Shown: positions 28,202 through 37,787, counted from the stretch's first letter. The stretch: 64,000 nt of DNA from Planktothrix sp. FACHB-1365 (GCF_014697575.1 NZ_JACJSC010000028.1:16910-80909), one strand, 5' to 3'. Notes: generated by a model from the letters alone, not told the origin. A program made the numbers and translations.

Positions 28202-28911
28202 CTTTTAGGCGGTTGAGGACAAGTTCTCTGATTCCAATCACATTGATAGAGATGTTGTTCTTGCCAACTGAGGGGAATTTCTAATAAATCTCTCGTTCCC
28301 GTCATGCCTTGACCTAAAAATAATAATAAAGCGATACAATTGAGAACGGTATGGGTTATTCTCCAGCGATTCGATTTATAAATATCGGGTACAATCGCTA
28401 AGGAAAAAATCATTAATAAGGCTGCTGCTACCCCATAATAATAATGAGAAAATTGCCACTCGTACCCTCGTCTAAAAACTCCATCTTGGCATCCTATCAC
28501 GACAATTCCCATTCCCGTTAAGGTGGCAAAAATTCCTCGCCATAGGGGTTGATTTGGTTTAGCTCGATACAGTAAAATTAGAGAAACAAGCGTGAATATA
28601 AACATTAAAACAATAAAAATAGCTTGAGGTATTTTTTCTGGCGATAACTCCTTAAAAACACCTTTAAAATAAATAGAATAGGCTAAAGCAATTAAGGTAA
28701 TTCCCACGATTGAACCAGTTAACCACCGACCGATTTTTAAATGTTCTTGTCCGACAATAGCCGGAATTTTACTTTTATTCTCTTGATTAGAACGGGAGAG
28801 ACGACGTTGACGAGTTTGCCATGCCATATAAACAGAAATGCCAATCAGGGGAAACACAAAACCCACCGCTAATACAGGATGGATTAATGCGATAATATCC
28901 TTAAATTCCAT
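28198..28911 (-). CDS. DUF4079 family membrane protein
   Basis: The 237-residue protein has about six membrane segments (LAVGFVFPLIGISVYMAW, LTGSIVGITLIALAYSIYF, AIFIVLMFIFTLVSLILLY, GIFATLTGMGIVVIGCQ, YYYGVAAALLMIFSLAIVPD, HTVLNCIALLLFLGQGMTG). It matches DUF4079, a cyanobacterial and plastid family of unknown function. Conserved His residues in LIHPVLA, HYYYG and RITHTVLN resemble cytochrome b561-type arrangements, so haem or quinone binding is possible but unproven. It is convergent with the MscS gene. Confidence 0.75.
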   Translation of the reverse strand: MEFKDIIALIHPVLAVGFVFPLIGISVYMAWQTRQRRLSRSNQENKSKIPAIVGQEHLKIGRWLTGSIVGITLIALAYSIYFKGVFKELSPEKIPQAIFIVLMFIFTLVSLILLYRAKPNQPLWRGIFATLTGMGIVVIGCQDGVFRRGYEWQFSHYYYGVAAALLMIFSLAIVPDIYKSNRWRITHTVLNCIALLLFLGQGMTGTRDLLEIPLSWQEQHLYQCDWNQRTCPQPPKS

Positions 28912-29044
28912 AACTTTCTCCTCAAAATAATGACGGCTGACTGCTTAAAGTTTATTTTTCCTGATCGGTTCCCGATTCTCTATTCGCTGCTAGAATAGTT
29001 ATAACTTAATTTTTGCTCAAATCAATCTATTGTTTTGAATCAAC

Positions 29045-30349
29045 GTGATTTCTACCACCGACCTTAAAAACCGACAGGAATTCGAGAAAATCGTAGGGGA
29101 AGCTAATGTCCAACCCTGGGACGAAATCGAACCCCTGCGACAACAACAAATCATACAATCCCTCGCACCCGAAACAACGCTTCAAGGGATTATTTATCCT
29201 CAAACTCAAGATGAATTAGCTCAAGTCATTGCCTATATTCATCAAGAGAAATTGAGGGTTTTACCCTGTGGTTCTTGTAGTAAAATTAATTGGGGAGGAT
29301 TGATTAAATCTGTTGATTTTGTTGTGAGTACAGAACGAATGAATCAACTGATTGAACACGCTGTTGGAGATTTAACAGTTACAGTAGAAGCGGGAATGAA
29401 ATTTTCCGAATTAAAAGCTATTTTAGATCAGAAAAACCAATTTTTAGGATTCGATCCCACCTATCCAGAACGAGCAACAATTGGTGGAATTATTGCCACA
29501 GGTGATACAGGTTCTCTACGACAACGTTATCGCAGTATCCGCGATATGATTTTGGGGATTTCTATTGTTCGTTATGATGGGAAAATCGCTAAAGCGGGAG
29601 GTCGAGTTGTTAAAAATGTAGCCGGTTATGACTTAATGAAATTATTCACCAGTTCCTATGGAACCTTGGGAATAATTAGCCAAATTACCCTACGAGTTTA
29701 TCCCCAAGCGGAATCTTCAGGAACCGTTATTTTAACCGGAGAACCGGAAGCAATTACCCAAGTCAACCAAACCTTATTATCTTCGGCTTTAACTCCCGTT
29801 GCGGTGGATTTAATCTCTACTAATCTTTCAAAAGCATTAGGATTGGGAGATCATATCGGTTTAGTTGTTCAGTTTCAAAGTATTCCTGAAAGTGTACAAC
29901 AACAAAGTCAACGATTAATGGAACTGGGAGAAAAATTAGGGTTAAAAGCCATATATTTTGACGCTGATGAGGCAAATTTATGGCAACAATTAAAACAGCA
30001 AATTTGGCAATCTGAATCTAACACTTCTATTCTTTGTAAAATTGGCATTACTCCCACCTCTGCGGTTAAAACCTTGATACAATGTCAAACCCTAGGCGTT
30101 ATTCATGCTGGAGTTGGTTTAGGAGTTTTACGGTTTGAAAGCGTTTCTTCAGAAACCTTGTTAAACTTAAGACATTGGTGCGAATCTCAAGGCGGATTTT
30201 TATCCCTTTTAAAAGCACCCCTAGAGTTAAAACAACAGTTAGAAGTTTGGGGATATTCAGGAAATGCGTTAAATTTGATGCGCCAAATCAAAAAACAATT
30301 TGATCCTCAAAATCAGTTTAGCCCTAATCGCTTTGTCGGTGGAATTTAA
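29045..30349 (+). CDS. glcE: Glycolate oxidase FAD-binding subunit GlcE-like
   Basis: The 434-residue protein starts with GTG and carries an FAD-binding type-4 domain: VLPCGSCSKINWGG, VTVEAGMKFSELKAILDQKNQFLGFDPTYPERATIGGIIATGDTGSLRQRYRSIRDMILGI, GRVVKNVAGYDLMKLFTSSYGTLGII. This pattern is that of GlcE, a subunit of glycolate dehydrogenase, which oxidises glycolate from photorespiration. It is followed 32 bases later by glcF. The catalytic subunit GlcD is not in the window. Confidence 0.9.
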   Translation: MISTTDLKNRQEFEKIVGEANVQPWDEIEPLRQQQIIQSLAPETTLQGIIYPQTQDELAQVIAYIHQEKLRVLPCGSCSKINWGGLIKSVDFVVSTERMNQLIEHAVGDLTVTVEAGMKFSELKAILDQKNQFLGFDPTYPERATIGGIIATGDTGSLRQRYRSIRDMILGISIVRYDGKIAKAGGRVVKNVAGYDLMKLFTSSYGTLGIISQITLRVYPQAESSGTVILTGEPEAITQVNQTLLSSALTPVAVDLISTNLSKALGLGDHIGLVVQFQSIPESVQQQSQRLMELGEKLGLKAIYFDADEANLWQQLKQQIWQSESNTSILCKIGITPTSAVKTLIQCQTLGVIHAGVGLGVLRFESVSSETLLNLRHWCESQGGFLSLLKAPLELKQQLEVWGYSGNALNLMRQIKKQFDPQNQFSPNRFVGGI

Positions 30350-30381
30350 TTGATCTATAATCATAGGAGAATTTTGTTAAA

Positions 30382-31782
30382 ATGCCAACCTCTGACTTTG
30401 TTGCTGAATCTCAATTAATTCCGGCAAAAGACAGTAATTTTTTAGGACAAAACCCCCATTTAACCTCGGATGAAATTCCAGGGTTTGACTCAATTAATCC
30501 TCCTAATTCCAATTTTATTAGTACCTGCGTTCACTGTGGATTTTGTTTATCTACTTGTCCCAGTTATCGAGTGTTAGGAACAGAAATGGACTCTCCTAGG
30601 GGACGAATTTATTTAATGGATGCGATTTCCAAAAATGATGCGTCTTTAGGAGAAACAACCGCCCAACATTTTGATAGTTGTTTAGGCTGTTTAGCCTGCG
30701 TTACAACTTGTCCATCTGGGGTTAAATATGATCAATTAATTACCGCCACTCGCCCCCAAGTTGAACGAAATGTACCTCGCAGTTTACCAGACCGTTTAAT
30801 TCGCACCTTAATCTTTAATTTATTTCCCTATCCCAACCGTTTAAGAGCGTTTTTAATTCCGCTTTTCATCTATCAAAAATTAGGAGTACAAAAAATTGTG
30901 AGAACAACGGGTTTATTACCCAAAATTTCTCCTCGTTTAGCCGCAATGGAATCTATTTTACCTGAAATTACTGCTGAGGCGTTTCGAGAGGATTTCCCGG
31001 TTATTATTCCCGCCCAAGGGGAAAAACGTTATCGAGTTGGGGTAATTTTAGGCTGTGTTCAACGGTTATTTTTTAATCCGGTTAATGAAGCAACGGTGAG
31101 AGTTTTAACCGCCAATGGGTGTGAAGTTGTAATTCCCAGAAATCAAGGGTGTTGTGGGGCGTTACCCGAACATCAAGGACAAACCGAACAATCTCATACG
31201 TTAATTAAACAAATGATTGATCGATTTTCGGGAACCAATGTGGATGCGATTATTATTAATGCGGCGGGATGTGGTCATACCTTAAAAGAGTATGGACATA
31301 TCTTGAAAGATGACCCTCAATATCGAGAACAAGCTGAAGAATTTGCAGCAAAAGTTAAAGATGTCCAAGAATTTTTAGCCGAAATTGGTTTAACAAAACC
31401 GTTGTCCCCTGTAACAGAAACAGGAGAATTAACCTTGGTTTATCAAGATGCTTGTCATTTATTACATGGACAAAAAATTAGTTCCCAACCTCGTCAACTT
31501 TTGCAACAAATTCCAGGGGTAAACTTACGAGAACCCCTCGATGCTGCGTTGTGTTGTGGAAGTGCTGGGATTTATAATTTATTACAACCGGAAGTCGCTG
31601 AGGAATTGGGACAACAAAAAGTGGAAAATTTAACCAATACGGGTGCTGAATTAATTGCTTCTGCAAACCCAGGTTGTTCATTACAAATTAAAAAGCATTT
31701 ACAATTGCAAGGAAAAGATATTCCGTTAATGCACCCAATGGAATTACTAGATTATTCCATTCGAGGCGTTAAAATTAAATAG
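30382..31782 (+). CDS. glcF: Glycolate oxidase iron-sulfur subunit GlcF
   Basis: The 466-residue protein has two 4Fe-4S motifs (CVHCGFCLSTCPSY and CLGCLACVTTCPSG) and two CCG domains (GCCGALPEHQG near residue 255 and CCGSAGIYN near residue 390). GlcF passes electrons from the flavin subunits of glycolate dehydrogenase to the electron transport chain at the membrane. The order glcE-glcF on one strand points to one operon. The CCG domains make it a distant relative of the HdrB proteins found at the right of the window. Confidence 0.93.
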   Translation: MPTSDFVAESQLIPAKDSNFLGQNPHLTSDEIPGFDSINPPNSNFISTCVHCGFCLSTCPSYRVLGTEMDSPRGRIYLMDAISKNDASLGETTAQHFDSCLGCLACVTTCPSGVKYDQLITATRPQVERNVPRSLPDRLIRTLIFNLFPYPNRLRAFLIPLFIYQKLGVQKIVRTTGLLPKISPRLAAMESILPEITAEAFREDFPVIIPAQGEKRYRVGVILGCVQRLFFNPVNEATVRVLTANGCEVVIPRNQGCCGALPEHQGQTEQSHTLIKQMIDRFSGTNVDAIIINAAGCGHTLKEYGHILKDDPQYREQAEEFAAKVKDVQEFLAEIGLTKPLSPVTETGELTLVYQDACHLLHGQKISSQPRQLLQQIPGVNLREPLDAALCCGSAGIYNLLQPEVAEELGQQKVENLTNTGAELIASANPGCSLQIKKHLQLQGKDIPLMHPMELLDYSIRGVKIK

Positions 31783-31788
31783 TTCGTC

Positions 31789-31827
31789 GTTGGGCTTTAG
31801 CCCCTAAATTTTCTGTTAAAGCCCAAC
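31789..31827 (+). terminator. Long hairpin after glcF
   Basis: GTTGGGCTTTA (31789-31799) pairs perfectly with TAAAGCCCAAC (31817-31827). The loop is AT-rich. It looks like a dispersed cyanobacterial repeat that may end the glcEF transcript; no T tract follows. Confidence 0.5.
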
Positions 31828-31859
31828 AACAACCTGAACCCCAAAAACTGCCTTTAATC

Positions 31860-32261
31860 ATGAAGAACAAGCAATACCAACAAATTATTTTAATCAGTTT
31901 AATTGCTTTAATTCCCATTGGATTAGCCAGTAAATTTTATAAGGGGCCGTTTGATGTATGGCTGAATAATTCTGTAGGTGGGGTATTTTATGAAATGTTT
32001 TGGGTGCTTTTAGTGGTTTTAATTAATCCTATTTTATCCCCTGGATGGGTTGCATTTTGGGTTTTTATTGTTACTTCTATTTTAGAGTTTGCACAACTCT
32101 GGAAACCGCCTTTCTTAGAAGTAATTCGTACAACCTTATTGGGTCGGTTATTACTTGGAACAACATTTTCCTGGTGGGATTTTCCCTATTATATTATTGG
32201 TTGTGGGTTGGCTTGGTTAGGGTTAAAATATCTTAAATCTTACTTAAAATTAACCGATTAA
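31860..32261 (+). CDS. DUF2809 family membrane protein
   Basis: The 133-residue protein has four membrane segments and the DUF2809 pattern: GLASKFYKGPFDVWLNNSVGGVFYEMFWVLLV, then FWVFIVTSILEFAQLWKPPFLEVIRTTLLGRLLLGTTFSWWDFPYYIIG. The family is widespread and of unknown function. It stands alone between glcF and the convergent nfi gene. Confidence 0.8.
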   Translation: MKNKQYQQIILISLIALIPIGLASKFYKGPFDVWLNNSVGGVFYEMFWVLLVVLINPILSPGWVAFWVFIVTSILEFAQLWKPPFLEVIRTTLLGRLLLGTTFSWWDFPYYIIGCGLAWLGLKYLKSYLKLTD

Positions 32262-32287
32262 ATTAGGGACTGGGTGTATAATAAAAA

Positions 32288-32950
32288 TTAAGTATGAGAA
32301 GCTAATTTATCCGCCCATCGGGTGGTTTCAGGTAAACGATATTGAGTAATACACTTTAACACATAATCAATAGAGGTTTCTAAACTAATCCGATGACCAG
32401 GGGAAATATAAAGCGGTCTAACATTCGTTCTCGAACGTAAGACTGCACCGATAATTTCTCCTTTATCCTGTAACGGTTTCCAACTGCCTTTTTCAGCCGG
32501 GAGATCATCATGTTTTCCAATTAATAAAGATTTCGCCGCCCCAATGGTGGGTTGATCAATTAATACCCCTAAATGACAAGCTAACCCAAATCGTCTAGGA
32601 TGGGCAATTCCTTGACCATCACAGATAATTAAATCAGGGGTTATTGTTAATTTTTCTAAGACATCTAAAATTACAGGAACTTCTCGAAATGATAAAAACC
32701 CAGGAATATAAGGAAAGGTGGTTGGACGTTGAGCGATCGCAGTTTCTTGTACACTTAAATCAGGAAAACTTAAGACTGCAACTGCGGCTTGAGAAATGGT
32801 ATAATTCTCTTTAAATCCCACATCAACCCCAGCCACATATTTAACCGTTTCTAATTCATCGGTTGTCCGAACTAAGGATTTAAGTTGGTTTTGAATTACC
32901 ATCGCCTCTTCAACCGTTGTCGGCCATGTTTTCGGGGGTTGAATGTTCAT
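32288..32950 (-). CDS. nfi: Endonuclease V (deoxyinosine 3'-endonuclease)
   Basis: The 220-residue protein has endonuclease V motifs: the catalytic Asp in YVAGVDVGF, YIPGFLSFREVPVIL (Tyr and Glu of the wedge and active site) and LIICDGQGIAHPRRFGLACHLGVLIDQPTIGAAKS. The enzyme cuts one base 3' of deoxyinosine formed by adenine deamination. All active-site residues seen are present. It is in the same direction as the next gene upstream (32959-33606), with eight bases between them. Confidence 0.93.
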   Translation of the reverse strand: MNIQPPKTWPTTVEEAMVIQNQLKSLVRTTDELETVKYVAGVDVGFKENYTISQAAVAVLSFPDLSVQETAIAQRPTTFPYIPGFLSFREVPVILDVLEKLTITPDLIICDGQGIAHPRRFGLACHLGVLIDQPTIGAAKSLLIGKHDDLPAEKGSWKPLQDKGEIIGAVLRSRTNVRPLYISPGHRISLETSIDYVLKCITQYRLPETTRWADKLASHT

Positions 32951-32958
32951 GGTTTTTT

Positions 32959-33606
32959 CTAATTTTGGTTTGACTGAATTGCAATTTGTCCCAAACGTTT
33001 GAGAATTTGCAACACCTCATAGAGTTGGTTGCGACGGGGAAGGAGAGAAAATATATTCGATAATTCATATTGGGGAAATTCTTGGATTTGGAGTTTAACA
33101 AAGATAAAATTTCCACCATTGGTTACCATTCCAAAAACAGGCTTTTCTGGTGTAGGAGTCCCTAACATATAAGCTAAGGTTTGTGGTAAAGCCAGTTCTA
33201 AAGAAAAACTCGTTTCTTTGGATTCTATCACCACAACCCAAAGTGTTTCTAGCAAAATCAGTGCATCTATCCTCCCTCGATAAATAATATCATTACTATC
33301 TACTGTAATTTGCACAGTTGTTTCCGTTTTAAAGCGAAAAGGGGCATCAAAAAAACCAGCTAAATTCAGCAGTGGAGATAACACAATTAATTTAATCGTT
33401 TCTTCTCCAAGTTGATTGTCTGAGAGTTGATAAACGTATTTTTGCTGAATAGCATCAAGAACTTGTTGTTCCTGTTGTGTTAGTTCGTTGTCAGAGTTTA
33501 ACCATTCAGTAAAAAATTGATCATCAGTGCTGCGCTGAAGATTGAATTGAGTTTGCAGTTGACTAAAGGTTTTGAGAGTACGCTCAATTGAAAAAGTTTG
33601 GGTCAT
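32959..33606 (-). CDS. PD-(D/E)XK nuclease-like protein, restriction R-subunit N-terminal type
   Basis: The 215-residue protein carries RGRIDALILLETLWVVVIESKETSFSLELALPQTLAYML, which fits the D...E-x-K nuclease core seen in N-terminal domains of type I restriction R subunits. No helicase domain follows. Such stand-alone proteins are common in cyanobacteria, often called restriction subunit R, but no methylase or specificity gene is adjacent. Its stop lies eight bases before nfi, so they may share a transcript. The role is uncertain. Confidence 0.7.
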   Translation of the reverse strand: MTQTFSIERTLKTFSQLQTQFNLQRSTDDQFFTEWLNSDNELTQQEQQVLDAIQQKYVYQLSDNQLGEETIKLIVLSPLLNLAGFFDAPFRFKTETTVQITVDSNDIIYRGRIDALILLETLWVVVIESKETSFSLELALPQTLAYMLGTPTPEKPVFGMVTNGGNFIFVKLQIQEFPQYELSNIFSLLPRRNQLYEVLQILKRLGQIAIQSNQN

Positions 33607-33712
33607 ACCTAATTAGGGGCAATAGGTAATAGCTAATCGGTATTTTTTGAGCCAGCAAACAAGCATATTGCCTGTTTTGCTGGCTAGTGATTGACAAAAG
33701 TTAAATTTTTGC

Positions 33713-35437
33713 TTAATACTGTGTTCCCGTTTTGCGATAATGAACAGCCGTAACCCCTTCTGGATGTAATAAATGACCATTATTAACTGTGGCATAAATC
33801 ACCCAATGATCACCACATTCCATCCGATTTTTAACCTCACATTCCAGATAAGCTAAGGCATCTTTTAAGATCAAACAACCATTGGATGCTTCTTCTGTTT
33901 CGATGCCAACAAACCGATCTTCTCCGGGTTCATATCGTTTTAGAAAATGTTTTCGCAGTTGTTTTCCTTCCTGCAAAATATTCAAAACAAATTGATCTCC
34001 AATATGGGTTAAAGGTTCCAAAGCCCGATCCTTCGCCACAGCGACGGTAAACCCCGGAGGGTTAAAGGTGGCTTGGGATACCCAGGACGCTAACATGGCG
34101 CTGCACACCTCGCCCCGACGACCGGAGACGACACACAACGAACCCACCAGACGCCCCATCGCTTGGGCGGTACGATCGGCCCCCGATGAAGTGGCTGTGG
34201 GACGAAACGCCCGCCGTTTTTGGGTGCGTTTGAGGGTTTGAGCAAAATCAACCGCCGCTTCTTTACACATTTGTAACGTGACATCGGTGGGGGCAAATTT
34301 CACCCGAATGGGTTCAAAACCAAATTTATAACCCGCATCTTTTAAGCGACCTTCTAATAAATCAATGGCTTCTCCACTCCAGCCATACGACCCAAAAACA
34401 CCTGCTAATTTATTCGTAGAAGCGGTATTTAAAATCACCCCTAAAGCGGTTTGAACTTGGGTGGGTGCATGACCGCCTAAGGTCGGTGAACCAATAATAA
34501 ACCCATCACATTTTTCTAACGCTTCTTGAATTTCTGAAGATTTGGCGTATTCACAATTAATTAATTCTACAGCCACATCGGATTTGGTTAAACCCTTAGC
34601 GATCGCTTGAGCAACGGTAGCCGTATTTCCATAGGCTGAAGCATAGATTAATGCCACATTTAATTCATTAGATTTTTGTTTTTCACTCCATTGTTGATAT
34701 AAATTGGTTAGCTCAGTCATGCCATATTTCACTAACGGCCCATGACCTGTTGCATAGAATTTAATGCCAGGTAAGTCTTTAATTTTATCGAGAGTCGAGA
34801 GCACTTGTTTAGCTTGGGCGGCATGAAGACAGTCATAATAAAACCGTCGATCATCGTTATACACTGACCATCCTTCATCAAACACTTGATCGCCGCAAAC
34901 GTGCGCCCCAAATAGTTTATCGGAAAATAAAATTTCCGTAGCCGGATCATAGGTTAAAATTTCATCGGGCCAACGGGGAGTCGGGGTTAAAATAAACTGT
35001 AATTGATGACCTTTACCTAAATCTAAAGTTTCTTCCCCCTTGATGGTTAAAATCTTTAAGTTTTCATCTTCAAAATATTCTCGTAAGGCTAACGCAGCAG
35101 GATTAGAGCAAACGAATGTTGCCTGGGGTGATAATGTTAATAAAGCCTTTAATGTTGCCCCCCGATTAGCATTAAAGTGACCCAAAATAATATAATTCAA
35201 CTCTTCTAAATTTAAGCGACTTTGTAACGCTTCAATATAATTTTGGGTAAAGGATTCTCCTGGCGGATCAATAATTGCAGTTTGCTCGGCTTCAATAATA
35301 TAACTATTTGCCGTTGTTCCCCGTTGCAGAGAATATTCCACTTCAAATTTTAATCGATCCCAAGTGCGCGATCGCACAACTTTTGTATCATTTCCAATTA
35401 AAAAAACTTGAACATCACGCGGTTTTTGATTATGCAT
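33713..35437 (-). CDS. flv1: Flavodiiron protein, Flv1 type
   Basis: The 574-residue protein has a beta-lactamase-like domain, a flavodoxin domain (ALIYASAYGNTATVAQAI, GSPTLGGHAPTQVQTALG) and a flavin-reductase domain (GRLVGSLCVVSGRRGEVCSAMLASWVSQATFNPPG). In the di-iron site only His87 and the HG motif in ATGHG are kept: Glu, Asp and His are replaced by Asn89, Asn91 and Arg92, and FSDKLFG has Lys for Asp. This non-canonical pattern marks the Flv1/Flv2 class. With Flv3 it reduces O2 to water using electrons from photosystem I. Confidence 0.9.
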   Translation of the reverse strand: MHNQKPRDVQVFLIGNDTKVVRSRTWDRLKFEVEYSLQRGTTANSYIIEAEQTAIIDPPGESFTQNYIEALQSRLNLEELNYIILGHFNANRGATLKALLTLSPQATFVCSNPAALALREYFEDENLKILTIKGEETLDLGKGHQLQFILTPTPRWPDEILTYDPATEILFSDKLFGAHVCGDQVFDEGWSVYNDDRRFYYDCLHAAQAKQVLSTLDKIKDLPGIKFYATGHGPLVKYGMTELTNLYQQWSEKQKSNELNVALIYASAYGNTATVAQAIAKGLTKSDVAVELINCEYAKSSEIQEALEKCDGFIIGSPTLGGHAPTQVQTALGVILNTASTNKLAGVFGSYGWSGEAIDLLEGRLKDAGYKFGFEPIRVKFAPTDVTLQMCKEAAVDFAQTLKRTQKRRAFRPTATSSGADRTAQAMGRLVGSLCVVSGRRGEVCSAMLASWVSQATFNPPGFTVAVAKDRALEPLTHIGDQFVLNILQEGKQLRKHFLKRYEPGEDRFVGIETEEASNGCLILKDALAYLECEVKNRMECGDHWVIYATVNNGHLLHPEGVTAVHYRKTGTQY

Positions 35438-35490
35438 AATTCTGGATTAAAAATTTTTTTTGCTCTTTCCTCAGTGTTAAATATCCCCCT

Positions 35491-35622
35491 GAATCAGGTT
35501 AATTTTGAGATTCCAGTTCCCCCTTTTTTAAGGGGGGTTAGGGGGGATCTAATTCAGGTTAATTTTGAGATTCCGGTTCCCCCTTTTTTAAGGGGGGTTA
35601 GGGGGGATCTAATTCAGGTTAA
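35491..35622. repeat. Tandem 60-bp repeat at the 3' end of flv3
   Basis: Two full 60-base units (35491-35550 and 35551-35610), differing at few positions, are followed by a partial third. Each contains a CCCCC-TTTTTTAAGGGGGG hairpin. The flv3 stop codon at 35619-35621 lies inside the partial third copy. Short reading frames across it are repeat-derived and not genes. Confidence 0.85.
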
Positions 35623-37349
35623 TAATGATTACCGACTTTACGATGATGAACCGCAGGTAGCACATCAGGATCACTCACCCGTCCATTATCAACAGTAGCG
35701 TAAACAATCCAGTGATCACTTAACTCCATCCGACTTTGCACTTGACATTCTAAATAAGCCAAGGATTCTGTTAAAATCGGACTGCCATTGTTAGCGGTTT
35801 GGGTGTTAACTCCTTCAAATCGATCGGCTCCCGGAGCAAATCGTTTTAAGAAGTGTCGCATTAATTTTTGATAATTATTTTCCGCTAAAACATTGAGTAC
35901 AAATTGATCATCGACTTGCATTAATGCTTCAATGGCCCGATCTTTAGCGACTGCAATGGTTAATCCTAACGGTTGAAAACTCGCTTGAGTCACCCAAGAA
36001 GCTAACATAGCACTGCTAACTTCTCCTTTTTGAGCCGTAATAATATACAACCCACCGCTTAAGCGTCCCATGGCTTTATCTAAGTTTGTATCCAGGGATT
36101 TCATGTGCTTAACGGTTTTATCCCGACTTAACCATTGTCCGATATCTGTTCCCGCTTCATCACAGGTTTGATAGGTGGTATCGTGGGGGGTTTCTGTAAT
36201 CCGAATTGAAGGAAAAGATTGTTTTAATCCGGCATCATTGAGTTTAACTTGCAACGGATAAATTGATAAATCATTTCCCCCTCCTGACTCATATAAACCG
36301 TAAGCTTGTTTATTATGAGCCGATGCAATAATAGTATTAATTGCTTCTTCTGCCAGTTCAGAATTGACCCCCGAAACAGGTGGCATTCCAATTACAAATC
36401 CCGCAGAACTCATCACTAATTCGCGCACTTCTGGCGGGTCAGCCGTGCGTAAATCCATCATTTCTACCGCCACACCTGTTTTGGTAATCCCGTGAGCAAT
36501 GGCTTGGGAAAGGCGATCGCTATACCCATAATCGGAGAAATAAAACACCGCGACGCTGGTTTCCGATTTCGTTTGTTCGTGACTCCATGTCCAATAACGT
36601 CCGGTTAATTCTTTTAAATTATGCCGTAATAAAGGGCCGTGTCCGGTGGCAATGGTGGTAATTTCTCCTAACGGTTCCATGCGTTTCATGGCATTAATCA
36701 CCGAACGGGCATTAGGAGCCATTAAACACTCATAATAAAAGCGAAAATCCGGTTCAATATCGGCTAAACTTTCATCGTAGGTGTGATCAGAACAATAGTG
36801 CATTCCAAACGCATCACAGGTAAATAACGTTTGGCTTTTGCGATCATAACTAAAAATGGTATCCGGCCAATGCAAATTCGGGGCGGAAACAAATTCTAAA
36901 ACATGATCATTTCCTAAATCTAAAGTATCGCCATTTTTGACTAATTTACTTTTAAACGGCGTATGGGTTAAATTTTCTAAAAATTGAATCGCCACTTTCG
37001 CCCCCACCACCGTAGCATTAGGCGCAAGTTCTAGGACATCTTTAACTAAGCCACTATGATCAGGTTCAGTATGACTAATAATTAAATAGTCAATATCCGC
37101 AGGATTAATTAATCCCTTCAGTGTATCTAAATACAGTTGGCGAAACTTAGTGTGGGATGTATCAACGAGGGCTAGTTTTTCCCCGCGAATGATAAAGGAA
37201 TTATAGGTTGTACCATTTTGCAGACCAAATTCTATGTCAAATCTTTCCCGATCCCAATCTAGGGAACGAATTGCCGTGGTATCAGCAGCAATGTCTTTAA
37301 CTTCAATGGTTAAACGATTTTGTTTTACACGGTCAGTGAGGGCTACCAT
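35619..37349 (-). CDS. flv3: Flavodiiron protein, Flv3 type
   Basis: The 576-residue protein has the same three domains as its neighbour but a canonical iron site: His93, Glu95, Asp97 and His98 in SHTEPDHSG, LHWPDTIF, TCDAFGMHYC and IATGHGPLL. This pattern, next to a Flv1-type gene and without the sll0218-type gene that separates flv2 and flv4, identifies Flv3. The Flv1/Flv3 heteromer works as an electron sink for photosystem I under fluctuating light. Both genes are read leftward, flv3 first, about 180 bases apart. Confidence 0.92.
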   Translation of the reverse strand: MVALTDRVKQNRLTIEVKDIAADTTAIRSLDWDRERFDIEFGLQNGTTYNSFIIRGEKLALVDTSHTKFRQLYLDTLKGLINPADIDYLIISHTEPDHSGLVKDVLELAPNATVVGAKVAIQFLENLTHTPFKSKLVKNGDTLDLGNDHVLEFVSAPNLHWPDTIFSYDRKSQTLFTCDAFGMHYCSDHTYDESLADIEPDFRFYYECLMAPNARSVINAMKRMEPLGEITTIATGHGPLLRHNLKELTGRYWTWSHEQTKSETSVAVFYFSDYGYSDRLSQAIAHGITKTGVAVEMMDLRTADPPEVRELVMSSAGFVIGMPPVSGVNSELAEEAINTIIASAHNKQAYGLYESGGGNDLSIYPLQVKLNDAGLKQSFPSIRITETPHDTTYQTCDEAGTDIGQWLSRDKTVKHMKSLDTNLDKAMGRLSGGLYIITAQKGEVSSAMLASWVTQASFQPLGLTIAVAKDRAIEALMQVDDQFVLNVLAENNYQKLMRHFLKRFAPGADRFEGVNTQTANNGSPILTESLAYLECQVQSRMELSDHWIVYATVDNGRVSDPDVLPAVHHRKVGNHY

Positions 37350-37567
37350 TCATGACCTCCCTAGATAATTGATTATGATTTTTTAACTTGTTCTCTATTG
37401 TTACATGGATTAATCGTAAAGATTTATTAAAAAACCTATAACTCCGTTAAGCTTTGCAAAAGTAAAGGTATTGACCATTGGCTTGGCTGTTCCCTATTCC
37501 CTGTCCCCTGATTTACAGAACTTTAACAATAATTGTAAATTTTTTACACAATCTTTAAATAGGGGGG

Positions 37568-37655
37568 TTGACCCCCCATCCTAAAAACGTTATATTATGG
37601 TATGTAGATGCACCCTGATGGTAGGGAGAGTTGCCAACGCGACTCTCTCTTTTTT
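37568..37655 (+). ncRNA. Candidate small RNA with promoter and terminator
   Basis: TTGACC (37568-37573), a 17-base spacer and TATATT (37591-37596) form a good promoter. About 27 bases after it, GGGAGAGTTGC (37624-37634) pairs with GCGACTCTCTC (37639-37649), allowing G-T pairs, and runs into TTTTTT. The transcript would be about 50 bases with no open frame. A GGGGGG/CCCCCC hairpin overlaps the -35 box. It lies in the 37350-37787 gap, divergent from flv3. Confidence 0.45.
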
Positions 37656-37753
37656 ATTGTCTGTTGTCTGTTGAGGGTTGTAGGTCAGGAATCAGAAGAC
37701 CGGAGTACGAAGCTCGGAGTCCCTAAGACTTAACTAAACCTTGTAATAACCTA

Positions 37754-37781
37754 CTGTTTCCTGTTCCCTGTTCCCTGTTCC
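37754..37781 (+). repeat. Heptanucleotide tandem repeat (CTGTTCC)
   Basis: Four units of CTGTTCC, the first with one change, lie just beyond the 3' end of the LysR gene. Similar non-tandem CCCTG words occur near 37490-37510. Heptamer repeats of this kind are typical of cyanobacterial intergenic DNA. Confidence 0.7.
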
Positions 37782-37787
37782 CTACGA

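Noticed and set aside
35408..35698. Small plus-strand gene with a repeated peptide
   Set aside because: It is a translation of the 60-bp tandem repeat and overlaps the flv3 3' end.
33713..37349. flv2/flv4 pair instead of flv1/flv3
   Set aside because: The sll0218-type membrane gene that lies between flv4 and flv2 is absent; only repeats separate the two genes.
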